Origin: Bacteroides intestinalis DSM 17393
Lineage (GTDB): Bacteria > Bacteroidota > Bacteroidia > Bacteroidales > Bacteroidaceae
Assembly: GCF_000172175.1 (NCBI RefSeq)
Contig: NZ_ABJL02000008.1
Span: 2,976,001 to 3,040,000, forward strand
DNA length: 64,000 nucleotides
Direction: 5' to 3'
Under the pieces are notes generated by a model. It made no database searches, was not told the origin of the DNA, and worked only from the letters and a program-made list of their open reading frames with translations. Position 1 is the first letter of the stretch. Each line of letters starts with the position of its first letter. Position numbers and translations under genes: made by a program. Positions 1 to 8,173 of this stretch are shown one piece after another.

Positions 1-305
1 GCAAACTCTGCTGACTCCACTACTGCCTCATACATAGGTACCCCCAAGTCTTTGCTTAACTGCATAATAACTATTTTCACCTCCTTTAATGATAGGGTCT
101 TTAGGTTATGCCCACATAGACATTTAGGAAGACTGCCCTCGAATGACACATACGTTTCAGTGGCTATGACTTTACGTCCAAGCCATAACCCACTACCTCC
201 TGTACCATCAGCAAAGTAGGACTGCGCAACTATGCGTTTTAATACCGACTGCCAGTCGTACCCTGTTGGTAGGACATATAATATTAACTTGACTTTATCA
301 TACAT
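1..305 (-). CDS. Phage/plasmid replication initiator, II/X family (partial; C-terminus beyond window)
   Basis: Read on the minus strand from ATG at 305, an open frame runs off the left edge, so about 101 N-terminal residues are visible. They begin MYDKVKLILYVLPTGYDW and later carry FEGSLPKCLCGHNLKTLS followed by a helix containing QLSKDLGVP. This layout (short beta strand, a SL-K--G-NL-TL motif, then a helix ending in LG-P) is what I recognise from the N-terminal part of gene II/X-type rolling-circle initiators of filamentous phages and of related Bacteroidetes plasmids and integrated elements. The catalytic tyrosines would lie outside the window. The gene follows the HTH protein and integrase on the same strand, which supports a mobile-element origin. 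A different small-replicon Rep family is possible because no catalytic residue can be seen. Confidence 0.62.
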   Translation of the reverse strand, partial: MYDKVKLILYVLPTGYDWQSVLKRIVAQSYFADGTGGSGLWLGRKVIATETYVSFEGSLPKCLCGHNLKTLSLKEVKIVIMQLSKDLGVPMYEAVVESAEF

Positions 306-357
306 GACTATAAAATTTAGATGTATATAGAATGTTATACAAAATTGAGCTTATTAA

Positions 358-1143
358 CTATTTACGAAGACGCGCAACAAATCCTAACTCCATGCTTTCA
401 ATGAATTCCTGCTTAGTTTCTTGCCTTTTAGCCATCATCCACGTTATTATTTCATCACGCTTAAATCTTAGTATTCGCCCACTTTCCGCACGATAACAAG
501 GTATTTCTTTATGGCTTGTCAGTTTATAAATTGTATGTTTAGACTGCCCAATCAACTCACTACAAACATCAATACCAAACATCTCCGGATAATCTTCTAT
601 CCGTTTTAGCGGTCTATTGGTCTTCTGTTTTTCGTTTTTCCCCTCTGACGATACTACTCCCAGCATAGTACAAATTATTTCCCGTAGCGACCTTATTTGA
701 GCCAAAACATAATATTCCCACTCGTTTCTTAAAAACTCCATGTCATTATACAACCATGCGCTTTCCACAGAATCACGATGATGTTCATTAATGAAACCGT
801 ACTTTGCTATTGCTTCATATAGGAAGTCCGCCACCAAACCTGTCTTTCCCTCTTTTTGCAAATAGACTTCCTCATTGTAGGTATCATCCAAATCTTGCCT
901 ACTCATACTCATCCCTCCTTGAGTTACAGACTTTACCTTTACTTCATAAGTAGGAATAAAATATCTGCTTTTCCACACAGTAACAACTGAATCAACCTCC
1001 TTTAATGCCTGCCGGAGCTTTCCTTTATCTCCATCAGTCAATCTTTTTATATAGGTGTATAACCAACTCTCACAGACTGCTGCTTCCCCTCTGAGCAACT
1101 TGTTAATCAAGTCACCCAAAGGCATATTGTAAGTGATGAACAT
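358..1143 (-). CDS. Mobile-element protein with C-terminal excisionase-type HTH
   Basis: The protein has 261 aa. Residues about 188-240 read as a MerR/excisionase-type (HTH_17) DNA-binding unit: CSELIGQSKHTIYKL, then basic residues and a strand-like GRILRFKRDEIITWM typical of the wing. The N-terminal ~180 residues, rich in charged helices, match nothing I recognise. The start at 1143 is chosen because it lies two bases after the integrase stop codon, giving tight int-HTH coupling. The gene is followed 52 nt later by the Rep gene. By position and fold it could be the excision factor (RDF) or a regulator of replication, but the long N-terminal extension is unusual for a simple excisionase, which is normally 60-120 aa. 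Confidence 0.65.
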   Translation of the reverse strand: MFITYNMPLGDLINKLLRGEAAVCESWLYTYIKRLTDGDKGKLRQALKEVDSVVTVWKSRYFIPTYEVKVKSVTQGGMSMSRQDLDDTYNEEVYLQKEGKTGLVADFLYEAIAKYGFINEHHRDSVESAWLYNDMEFLRNEWEYYVLAQIRSLREIICTMLGVVSSEGKNEKQKTNRPLKRIEDYPEMFGIDVCSELIGQSKHTIYKLTSHKEIPCYRAESGRILRFKRDEIITWMMAKRQETKQEFIESMELGFVARLRK

Positions 1144-1145
1144 AA

Positions 1146-2390
1146 TTATAACATTTTTGCGACTTTATCTAAAACACTTGTAGAGAAACCTGCAAGATAT
1201 GTAGCCGTTGTCGTAAGATTACTATGCCCCAGGGCTTGGCTTATTATCTCACGGGGAATATCATTGCCCTGTAAGGTCATAGCCATTGTGTGCCGTGCCG
1301 TATAAGTAGTCAATGTCAATGAAATACCTAAAGCCTTACCCAGCTTTTTCAAATTGGCATTGATACGTTTGTATCGGCAGCGTACATGCTCGTACAATTG
1401 CTCACCATCATACTCTTTGGTTATGATAGGAAGTAAATACTCGCCCGTTTCAGGGGTATTTGCCTTAAACCACTCCAATTGCTCCTTTATAGCAGGAGTG
1501 ACGAATATTTTTATCGGCTTTACATTTTTGGCATTTTTCGTCTTTTGTCTCTTATACACGATATGCGCTCCCGTTACCAGCATTTCAATATTGTTTATTG
1601 TTAGATTTGCCATGTCAACGAAACTCATACCAAAGCAATAGTAAGAAAAGAGGTATATCCGACGGGCACGCTCCAATACCAAATTTTGTTGAGGCGAGTT
1701 CTTTATCAACTCCAAGTCCGTTGGCAGTAAATAGCGTTTTGCCGTTTCTTCTGCCAATTTGTTTATTTCAAAACCACCCTTACCAAACGGATAGGTGTTG
1801 TTTGAGGCTGCTTTTTCTTTAATGGCTTTATTAATTACAGCACGCAATGTCTTTAAAGTGTGCATACGGGTATTTCCACAGCAACCATTCTTTTCCATAG
1901 CCATATTTAAGCGATTAATGTATTTCACGTCTATTTCTGAAAACAAACGTTCTTTTGCCTTAGAGTCATATTTGCAGAACAGGTGCAAGTCACGTTCATA
2001 AACCTTTCCATTGCCGATGTGACCTGTAGCCTTTAAATCCTCCACCTGCCTCATCCAATAATCATAGATTTTTCCTTGTCTCGAAATTCCCAAAAATTCT
2101 TCTTCAAATTGGTTTAGTGTCCAATCCACCTGTGCTTTCATAAACTTATTCACCACTTCATTTTTACGTTCCTCACAACTAATCAACCAGTTGTTATACG
2201 ACTCATAGTTGGGGTTCATGCGTTTGTCCCTTTTAAATCGGTCTGCGTTCTTATCCCACTCATTTTCAAAGGCGGACAAATTTAAATAGATGTATTTTAG
2301 TTTGCCATTTTTGGTGATGCGTAAGCAAACGGGGTAACTTCCGTCTTTTCTTTTGTTGCTCGTGTGAATCACAATACGAAATTTTGCCAT
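1146..2390 (-). CDS. Tyrosine recombinase / integrase, IntDOT-like
   Basis: The protein has 414 aa and should catalyse integration and excision of the element at the left of the window. It starts with a Bacteroidetes-type arm-binding domain (FRIVIHTSNKRKDGSYPV), has a SAM-like core-binding domain in the middle and a C-terminal catalytic domain. Visible catalytic features are a lysine in the KTKNAKNVKP hairpin, TARHTMA (second Arg box), LGHS (His III) and the nucleophile Tyr in TTATYLAGF. The box normally holding the first catalytic Arg reads CFGMSFVDM, so Ser occupies the Arg I position. The same substitution is known in CTnDOT integrase. The start MAKFRIVIHT is standard for the family. The gene lies beside tRNA-Pro with about 470 nt of non-coding DNA between, as expected for an attachment region. 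Confidence 0.9.
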   Translation of the reverse strand: MAKFRIVIHTSNKRKDGSYPVCLRITKNGKLKYIYLNLSAFENEWDKNADRFKRDKRMNPNYESYNNWLISCEERKNEVVNKFMKAQVDWTLNQFEEEFLGISRQGKIYDYWMRQVEDLKATGHIGNGKVYERDLHLFCKYDSKAKERLFSEIDVKYINRLNMAMEKNGCCGNTRMHTLKTLRAVINKAIKEKAASNNTYPFGKGGFEINKLAEETAKRYLLPTDLELIKNSPQQNLVLERARRIYLFSYYCFGMSFVDMANLTINNIEMLVTGAHIVYKRQKTKNAKNVKPIKIFVTPAIKEQLEWFKANTPETGEYLLPIITKEYDGEQLYEHVRCRYKRINANLKKLGKALGISLTLTTYTARHTMAMTLQGNDIPREIISQALGHSNLTTTATYLAGFSTSVLDKVAKML

Positions 2391-2601
2391 AATCTTCTTT
2401 TATTTTTTAAGTGAACAATATAGTTATCTACGAGTGCAACGTAAAAACTCAATCCGCGATTAAATTTTTGACGGTTAAAATTAACTATTTAGAATTTATT
2501 AACAATGAATACACGGAAGGTTTCTTGCAATATCCTCCCAACTCATATTAATAATCGGAAATGTAGTAGTATAATAGACCTCCGTTTTGTATTTATCTTC
2601 G

Positions 2602-2623
2602 ATTAAAGTTTTATTAAAGTTTT
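2602..2623. repeat. Tandem 11-bp direct repeat upstream of the integrase
   Basis: ATTAAAGTTTT occurs twice with no spacer. Paired short direct repeats near an integrase gene are typical of arm-type integrase or excisionase binding sites, but that role is inferred from position only. Confidence 0.55.
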
Positions 2624-2820
2624 GGAGCAAAATAATCCTATTCCATACAAAAGGAGATAGGTTAAATACAAATGACTGAGACAAAACAAAAGTCTAAACG
2701 GATAAAGTCCTCTTTAGAAACAATCCAAAACAAGAGTAGAAATAGACACAGCAACACACTAATAATGAACACAATACAACAACACAAGCAATTTCAGCAC
2801 AACAAAAAGTATCTGATTTA

Positions 2821-2851
2821 TTTGCTATTTCAAAATAAAGCACTACTTTTG
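2821..2851 (+). promoter_or_regulatory. Bacteroidetes promoter of tRNA-Pro
   Basis: TTTG at 2821-2824 is followed after 19 bp by TACTTTTG at 2844-2851, a full match to the Bacteroides -33/-7 consensus. The tRNA starts 11 bp further on. Confidence 0.85.
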
Positions 2852-2862
2852 CAACCGCAATT

Positions 2863-2936
2863 CGGGATGTAGCTCAGCCCGGTAGAGTACGCGTCTGGGG
2901 GGCGTGTGGTCGCAAGTTCGAATCTTGTCATCCCGA
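2863..2936 (+). tRNA. tRNA-Pro, anticodon GGG
   Basis: The 74 nt fold as a cloverleaf. The acceptor stem pairs CGGGATG with CATCCCG, the D-arm is GCTC..GAGT, the anticodon stem pairs CGCGT with GCGTG around the loop CTGGGGG, and the T-arm contains GTTCGAATC. The three bases after the invariant U33 are GGG, which reads CCC/CCU proline codons. CCA is not encoded: the discriminator A at 2936 is followed by CTAC. The gene has its own promoter and a strong terminator. Confidence 0.95.
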
Positions 2937-2944
2937 CTACCGAT

Positions 2945-2985
2945 AAAGCATTGATAATCGAAAGATTATCGATGCTTTTTCTTTT
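2945..2985 (+). terminator. Terminator of tRNA-Pro
   Basis: AAAGCAT and GATAATC pair with GATTATC and ATGCTTT around a GAAA tetraloop, with one T-G pair, followed by a T-rich run to 2985. Confidence 0.85.
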
Positions 2986-3180
2986 ATGGGGTTATACTTA
3001 GCGGGGCGGTTGAATTATTTTCCAGAAAATGCCCTCCGTATAAACAGATGTTTTTATTTCCTCGGTAGGAGAAATGTTTTTTCCCAATAGGAGAAAAACA
3101 GTTCAGTAATAGCCGGCAATAAAATGGGGAATAAATTATCATTGATATCCCAAGCTTTTTCTTTTTTACAGACTAATACC

Positions 3181-3188
3181 TATCTTTG
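3181..3188 (+). promoter_or_regulatory. -7 box (TATCTTTG) of the tricorn-like protease gene
   Basis: The box matches TAnnTTTG and places transcription start near 3195. It lies upstream of the ATG at 3213 and overlaps the alternative TTG at 3186, so it decides in favour of 3213. No clear -33 TTTG is present. Confidence 0.65.
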
Positions 3189-3212
3189 CATAAAAACACA
3201 TTTAATATACTT

Positions 3213-6200
3213 ATGAAGAAACTTATTGCTTACATTGCCCTTAGTTTCGCGGCAATAACCAGCTATGCAACCACTCCCCTCTGGATGCGTGACGTACAAA
3301 TCTCACCTGATGGGACAGAAATCGTATTTTGTTATAAGGGAGACCTCTACAAAGTGCCTGCCAAAGGCGGAACTGCTACACAACTCACTACGCAAGACTC
3401 TTACGAATGTACTCCGATATGGTCGCCGGATGGCAAACAGATAGCCTTTGCCAGTGATAGAAACGGGAATTTCGATATCTTCATCATGTCGGCAAATGGC
3501 GGAACAGCCCAGCGACTGACTACTCATTCAGCCACTGAACTACCCTCCGCTTTTACCCCGGACGGCAAATATATTTTATTCTCAGCATCTATTCAGGATC
3601 CGGCAAGCAGTGCCCTCTTTCCTTCAGCCGCTATGACTGAACTCTACAAAGTTCCTTCAGTCGGCGGACGCACCGAACAAGTACTGGCCACCCCTGCCGA
3701 AGCGGTATGTTTCGATAAGTCCGGCAACCGCTTTTTCTATCAGGACCGCAAGGGAGGTGAAAACGAATGGAGAAAGCACCATACTTCTTCCATCACCCGT
3801 GACGTATGGATGTACGATGCCAAAACAGGTTCACATACCAACTTTACCCAGCACGCAGGCGAAGACCGCAATCCGATTGTATCACCGGATGGACAAACCG
3901 TCTACTTCCTGAGCGAACGTAATGGCGGCTCATTCAACGTATATTCTTTCCCGGTTTCGCAACCCCAATCGATAAAAACAATTACCAGCTTTAAAACCCA
4001 TCCCGTGCGTTTCCTTTCAATGAGCAACAACGGCACCTTGTGCTATGGATACGATGGTGAGATCTATACCCAGCAGGAAAGCTCGAATCCCCGGAAGATA
4101 AATGTAGAAATCATTCGCGACGACCAGCCACAAATAGCTTATCTGAAACATCCGGATAGAGCAACCTCTGCTACAGTTTCACCGGACGGCAAGCAAATTG
4201 CTTTCACTGTACGCGGTGAAGTATTCGTAACATCGACAGACTATACCACCACCAAACAGATTACACATACGGCAGCAGAGGAAGATGGTCTCTCGTTTGC
4301 CCCGGACAACCGGACGCTGGCCTATGCCAGTGAACGCAGTGGTAACTGGCAGATTTATCTAGCCAAGATAGTTCGGGAGGAAGATCCGAATTTTCCGAAT
4401 GCAACTTTAATAAAAGAAGAAGTATTATTGCCTTCTACCACCGTAGAACGTTCGCATCCGCAATTCTCACCCGATGGTAAGGAGTTAGCCTTCATTGAAG
4501 ACCGCAATCGTCTGATGGTACTCAATCTGGAAACCAAGAAAGTACGCCGGATCACCGATGGTTCTACCTGGTACAGCACAAGCGGAGGGTTCGACTATGC
4601 TTGGTCTCCGGACAGCAAGTGGTTCACATTGGAATTTATCGGAAACAAGCACGACCCATATTCGGATATAGGTCTGGTCAGCGCACAAGGCAATGGCGAG
4701 ATTATCAACCTGACCAATAGTGGATACAGCAGCGGTTCACCCAGTTTTGCGCTCGATGGCAATGCCATTCTTTTCACTACCGAACGCTACGGTATGCGTG
4801 CACATGCTTCATGGGGTTCGCTGGACGATGCTATGTTGGTATTCCTGAATCAGGATGCATACGACAAATTCAGCCTGAGCAAAGAAGACTACGAACTATA
4901 CAAAGAAGCAAACTCTGACCGGAAAAAGGTTGCCGCAAAAGACAGTAGTAAGGTAAAGGATGTCGTAGTGGAATTGAAAAACATAGAAGACCGCATCGTA
5001 CGCTTGACACCAAACTCGTCTAATATGGGAAGTACCCTCATCTCCAAAGACGGAAAAGCCCTCTATTATCTGGCCAGTACCGAAAGCGGCCGTAACTTAT
5101 GGAAAATGGACCTGAACAAGAAAGAGACCAAGTTGCTCCATAAAGTAGATGCCGGCTGGACCTCCCTGGAAATGGATAAAGAAGGGAAGACTCTCTTCAT
5201 CCTGAACGGTAAGAATATGCAAAAGATGAACTTGGCTTCCGATGACTTGAAGCCCATTAAATATCTTGCCCAAGTGAAACTGGATCTGAGCGCCGAACGC
5301 GAATACATGTTCGACCATGTATACAAACAACAACAGAAGCGTTTCTATAACACCAACATGCATGGGGTCAACTGGGACGCCATGACAGCTGCTTATCGGA
5401 AGTTCCTGCCACACATCGATAATAACTATGACTTCGCCGAACTATTGAGTGAATGGCTGGGCGAGTTGAATGTCTCCCATACCGGAGGCCGTTTCTATCC
5501 GGACGGACAAAGCGAACCGACAGCCAGCCTGGGACTACTTTTCGACTGGAATTATCAGGATAAAGGAATGCTCATTGCTGAAGTGATAGAAAAGGGTCCG
5601 TTCGACAAAGCCACTACAAAGGTGAAAGCCGGTGTCGTTATTGAAAAGATCGACGGTAAAGAGATCACTCCCGAAGCCGATTATTATGTGCTTCTCAATG
5701 ACAAGGTAAAAAAGAAAACACTTGTTTCATTGTATGATCCCAAGACGAAAGAACGCTGGGAAGAGGTAGTAATCCCTATCAGAGACAGCGAACTCAGTGC
5801 ATTACTTTACGAACGTTGGGTTAAGCAACGTGCAGCAGACGTTGAGAAATGGTCGAACGGTAAACTGGGATACGTGCACATCAAATCAATGGGTGATGAC
5901 AGCTTCCGTTCCATCTACTCGGACATTTTAGGAAAATACAACAATTGTGAAGGTATTGTCATCGACACCCGTTTCAACGGAGGCGGTCGTCTACATGAAG
6001 ATATAGAAATACTGTTCAGTGGCAAGAAATACTTCACACAGGTGGTTCGCGGCCGTGAAGCCTGCGATATGCCGAGCCGCCGCTGGAACAAGCCTTCCAT
6101 CATGCTGACGTGCGAAGCCAATTATTCCAATGCACACGGTACACCGTGGGTATACAGTCATCAGAAACTGGGTAAACTGGTAGGTATGCCTGTGCCGGGC

Positions 6201-6413
6201 ACTATGACCAGTGTATCATGGGAGCGCCTGCAAGATCCGACACTGGTATTCGGTATTCCTGTGATTGGTTACCGTTTGCCCGATGGCAGTTATCTGGAAA
6301 ATACGCAGTTGGAACCGGATGTAAAAGTAGCCAATTCGCCCGAAACAATCGTGAGAGGCGAAGATACACAATTGAAAGTAGCAGTAGAAGAATTATTGAA
6401 AGAACTACAATAG
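3213..6413 (+). CDS. Secreted tricorn-like S41-family protease
   Basis: The protein has 1066 aa and starts with a signal peptide (MKKLIAYIALSFAAITSYA), so it acts in the periplasm or outside. Residues about 25-640 hold two arrays of TolB/WD40-like propeller repeats, recognisable as repeated 'SPDGK-IAF-S' units. A PDZ-like segment (about 765-830) and an S41 peptidase core follow. Compared with archaeal tricorn (Ser745, His746, Ser965, Glu1023), I see a Ser-His pair in NVSHTGG near 754, Ser in NYSNAH near 972 and Glu in QLEPDV near 1033, so the catalytic tetrad appears intact. Tricorn trims short peptides made by other proteases; a role in extracytoplasmic peptide processing is inferred. The gene is monocistronic, with its own promoter and terminator. 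The start at 3213 is preferred over TTG 3186. Confidence 0.88.
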   Translation: MKKLIAYIALSFAAITSYATTPLWMRDVQISPDGTEIVFCYKGDLYKVPAKGGTATQLTTQDSYECTPIWSPDGKQIAFASDRNGNFDIFIMSANGGTAQRLTTHSATELPSAFTPDGKYILFSASIQDPASSALFPSAAMTELYKVPSVGGRTEQVLATPAEAVCFDKSGNRFFYQDRKGGENEWRKHHTSSITRDVWMYDAKTGSHTNFTQHAGEDRNPIVSPDGQTVYFLSERNGGSFNVYSFPVSQPQSIKTITSFKTHPVRFLSMSNNGTLCYGYDGEIYTQQESSNPRKINVEIIRDDQPQIAYLKHPDRATSATVSPDGKQIAFTVRGEVFVTSTDYTTTKQITHTAAEEDGLSFAPDNRTLAYASERSGNWQIYLAKIVREEDPNFPNATLIKEEVLLPSTTVERSHPQFSPDGKELAFIEDRNRLMVLNLETKKVRRITDGSTWYSTSGGFDYAWSPDSKWFTLEFIGNKHDPYSDIGLVSAQGNGEIINLTNSGYSSGSPSFALDGNAILFTTERYGMRAHASWGSLDDAMLVFLNQDAYDKFSLSKEDYELYKEANSDRKKVAAKDSSKVKDVVVELKNIEDRIVRLTPNSSNMGSTLISKDGKALYYLASTESGRNLWKMDLNKKETKLLHKVDAGWTSLEMDKEGKTLFILNGKNMQKMNLASDDLKPIKYLAQVKLDLSAEREYMFDHVYKQQQKRFYNTNMHGVNWDAMTAAYRKFLPHIDNNYDFAELLSEWLGELNVSHTGGRFYPDGQSEPTASLGLLFDWNYQDKGMLIAEVIEKGPFDKATTKVKAGVVIEKIDGKEITPEADYYVLLNDKVKKKTLVSLYDPKTKERWEEVVIPIRDSELSALLYERWVKQRAADVEKWSNGKLGYVHIKSMGDDSFRSIYSDILGKYNNCEGIVIDTRFNGGGRLHEDIEILFSGKKYFTQVVRGREACDMPSRRWNKPSIMLTCEANYSNAHGTPWVYSHQKLGKLVGMPVPGTMTSVSWERLQDPTLVFGIPVIGYRLPDGSYLENTQLEPDVKVANSPETIVRGEDTQLKVAVEELLKELQ

Positions 6414-6425
6414 ATAGGGATTATT

Positions 6426-6457
6426 AAGGAGCCAGACTATGAATTTGGCTCCTTTTT
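6426..6457 (+). terminator. Terminator after the tricorn-like gene
   Basis: AAGGAGCCA (6426-6434) pairs perfectly with TGGCTCCTT (6446-6454), and the T-run continues to 6457. Confidence 0.9.
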
Positions 6458-6460
6458 CCG

Positions 6461-6468
6461 TACCTTTG
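6461..6468 (+). promoter_or_regulatory. -7 box (TACCTTTG) of the AspT/YidE transporter gene
   Basis: A consensus TAnnTTTG lies 27 bp before the ATG, directly after the preceding terminator, so the upstream promoter half overlaps that hairpin. Confidence 0.65.
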
Positions 6469-6494
6469 CAGCAAAATCAACAAATTCTAAATTC

Positions 6495-8090
6495 ATGTTT
6501 GCTGACTTACTCAATTCCTCCTATTTCGCCCTCTTCCTCATTGTTGCATTGGGCTTCATGTTGGGGAGAATCAAAATTAAAGGATTATCTCTGGACGTTT
6601 CCGCAGTCATTTTCATTGCTCTTCTCTTTGGACACTTCGGTGTAGTCATTCCTAAAGAATTAGGAAACTTCGGATTGGTACTTTTCATCTTTACTATCGG
6701 CATTCAGGCCGGTCCCGGTTTCTTCGACTCGTTCCGAAGTAAAGGTAAGACCCTGATCATAATCACCATGCTGATTATTTGCTCGGCTTCTCTGACGGCT
6801 ATCGGGCTCAAATATCTTTTCGACATCGATACCCCCAGTGTAGTAGGCTTAATAGCCGGAGCACTGACCAGTACACCAGGACTTGCCGTAGCCATCGACA
6901 GTACAAATTCTCCGTTGGCATCCATCTCCTACGGCATCGCTTATCCGTTTGGAGTTATCGGTGTAATACTGTTTGTAAAGCTGCTTCCCCGCATTATGCG
7001 CATTGATCTGGATAAGGAAGCCCGCCGACTGGAAAAAGAACGTCGCGGACAGTTCCCGGAATTGACTACCTGCATTTATCGCGTCACAAATCCTGCCGTA
7101 TTCAACCGCAGCTTGATGCAAATCAATGCACGAGCTATGACAGGGGCTGTTATTTCACGCCATAAACATGATGAAGTTATTTCCATCCCTACAGCTCATA
7201 CGGTGTTACATGAAGACGATTACATACAGGCAGTAGGCAGTGAAGAAGCTCTGAACCAACTTTCGGTCTTAGTCGGAGAACGCGAAGAAGGTGAATTACC
7301 TTTGGTAGACACACAGGAAATCGAATCCTTATTACTGACCAAAAAGGATATGATCAATAAACAATTAGGGGATTTGAACCTGATGAAAAACTTCGGATGT
7401 ACGGTAACACGTATCCGCCGAAGCGGTATTGATCTGTCTCCGTCACCGGATTTAACTCTGAAATTCGGCGATAAACTGATGGTGGTAGGAGAAAAAGAAG
7501 GACTTAAAGGATTGGCCCGCTTACTGGGAAACAATGCTAAAAAGCTATCTGATACAGACTTTTTCCCTATTGCAATGGGTATTGTTTTGGGAGTACTGTT
7601 CGGCAAACTGAATATTACTTTCCCCGGTGGTTTATCTTTCTCTCCGGGATTGACGGGCGGTATTTTGATTGTGGCTCTGTTCTTAAGTGCAATTGGTAAG
7701 ACAGGACCTATTCTGTGGTCTATGTCCGGACCTGCTAACCAATTATTGCGTCAGTTGGGATTGTTGCTTTTCCTAGCCGAAGTCGGTACCTCGGCTGGTA
7801 CCAATCTGGTGGCAACTTTCCAGGAAAGTGGCTGGCTGCTATTCGGAGTAGGTGCTGCTATTACGCTAGTACCTATGTTAGTAGCTGTGTTCGTCGGGCT
7901 GTTTGTCTTCAAAATCAGTATACTCGACTTACTGGGAACCATCACCGGTGGTATGACCAGTACTCCGGGACTTGCAGCAGCGGATTCTATGACTGACAGT
8001 AACATTCCGAGTGTAGCTTATGCTACGGTTTATCCTATTGCAATGGTATTCCTTATACTGTTTATCCAGATTATTGCAACTATGGTTTAA
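6495..8090 (+). CDS. AspT/YidE/YbjL-family transporter with two RCK_C domains
   Basis: A 531-aa inner-membrane protein with about five helices, a soluble central part (about 190-350) and about six more helices. The two membrane halves are related: each has a conserved loop, LTSTPGLAVA near residue 117 and MTSTPGLAAA near 490, the signature of the aspartate:alanine exchanger fold. The soluble part contains two TrkA-C/RCK_C-like domains, each ending in a strand with DKLMVVGEKE or DDYIQAVGSEE. Family members are carboxylate or amino-acid antiporters or uncharacterised anion carriers; the substrate cannot be told here. It stands alone with its own promoter. Confidence 0.85.
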   Translation: MFADLLNSSYFALFLIVALGFMLGRIKIKGLSLDVSAVIFIALLFGHFGVVIPKELGNFGLVLFIFTIGIQAGPGFFDSFRSKGKTLIIITMLIICSASLTAIGLKYLFDIDTPSVVGLIAGALTSTPGLAVAIDSTNSPLASISYGIAYPFGVIGVILFVKLLPRIMRIDLDKEARRLEKERRGQFPELTTCIYRVTNPAVFNRSLMQINARAMTGAVISRHKHDEVISIPTAHTVLHEDDYIQAVGSEEALNQLSVLVGEREEGELPLVDTQEIESLLLTKKDMINKQLGDLNLMKNFGCTVTRIRRSGIDLSPSPDLTLKFGDKLMVVGEKEGLKGLARLLGNNAKKLSDTDFFPIAMGIVLGVLFGKLNITFPGGLSFSPGLTGGILIVALFLSAIGKTGPILWSMSGPANQLLRQLGLLLFLAEVGTSAGTNLVATFQESGWLLFGVGAAITLVPMLVAVFVGLFVFKISILDLLGTITGGMTSTPGLAAADSMTDSNIPSVAYATVYPIAMVFLILFIQIIATMV

Positions 8091-8094
8091 GTCA

Positions 8095-8113
8095 AATGAA
8101 GATATACTTCATT
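8095..8113 (+). terminator. Weak hairpin after the AspT-like gene
   Basis: AATGAAG and CTTCATT form a 7-bp stem around ATATA. There is no T-run, so terminator function is uncertain. Confidence 0.35.
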
Positions 8114-8140
8114 CAGCATAGGTTATAAATTAAATTCCCC

Positions 8141-8148
8141 TAAATTTG
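8141..8148 (+). promoter_or_regulatory. -7 box (TAAATTTG) of the FMN-binding/nitroreductase gene
   Basis: An exact TAnnTTTG lies 26 bp before the ATG. No consensus -33 box is visible. Confidence 0.65.
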
Positions 8149-8173
8149 CATACGATATAAATACCAACTAAAT

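Larger units (their letters stand above)
2391..2862. other. Gene-free stretch between integrase and tRNA-Pro; likely attachment region
   Basis: There are 472 AT-rich bases without a credible gene; the short frames present show no family resemblance or start context. The stretch holds two perfect abutting 11-bp copies of ATTAAAGTTTT (2602-2623) and the tRNA promoter at its right edge. Its position between an integrase gene and a conserved chromosomal gene is that expected for the element end (attL or attR). Somewhere in it element DNA should give way to chromosome. One candidate for the crossover point is CTACTTTTGC at 2843-2852. Confidence 0.5.

Noticed and set aside
2672..2872. Short plus-strand frame running into tRNA-Pro, and a 61-codon minus frame at 2499-2684
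   Set aside because: Low-complexity residues, no family resemblance, and the first overlaps the tRNA and its promoter.
2863..2936. Integration into the 3' end of tRNA-Pro as the element's attachment site
   Set aside because: The element lies on the 5' side of the tRNA gene and no duplicated tRNA 3' end is visible in the window; a site upstream of the tRNA fits better.
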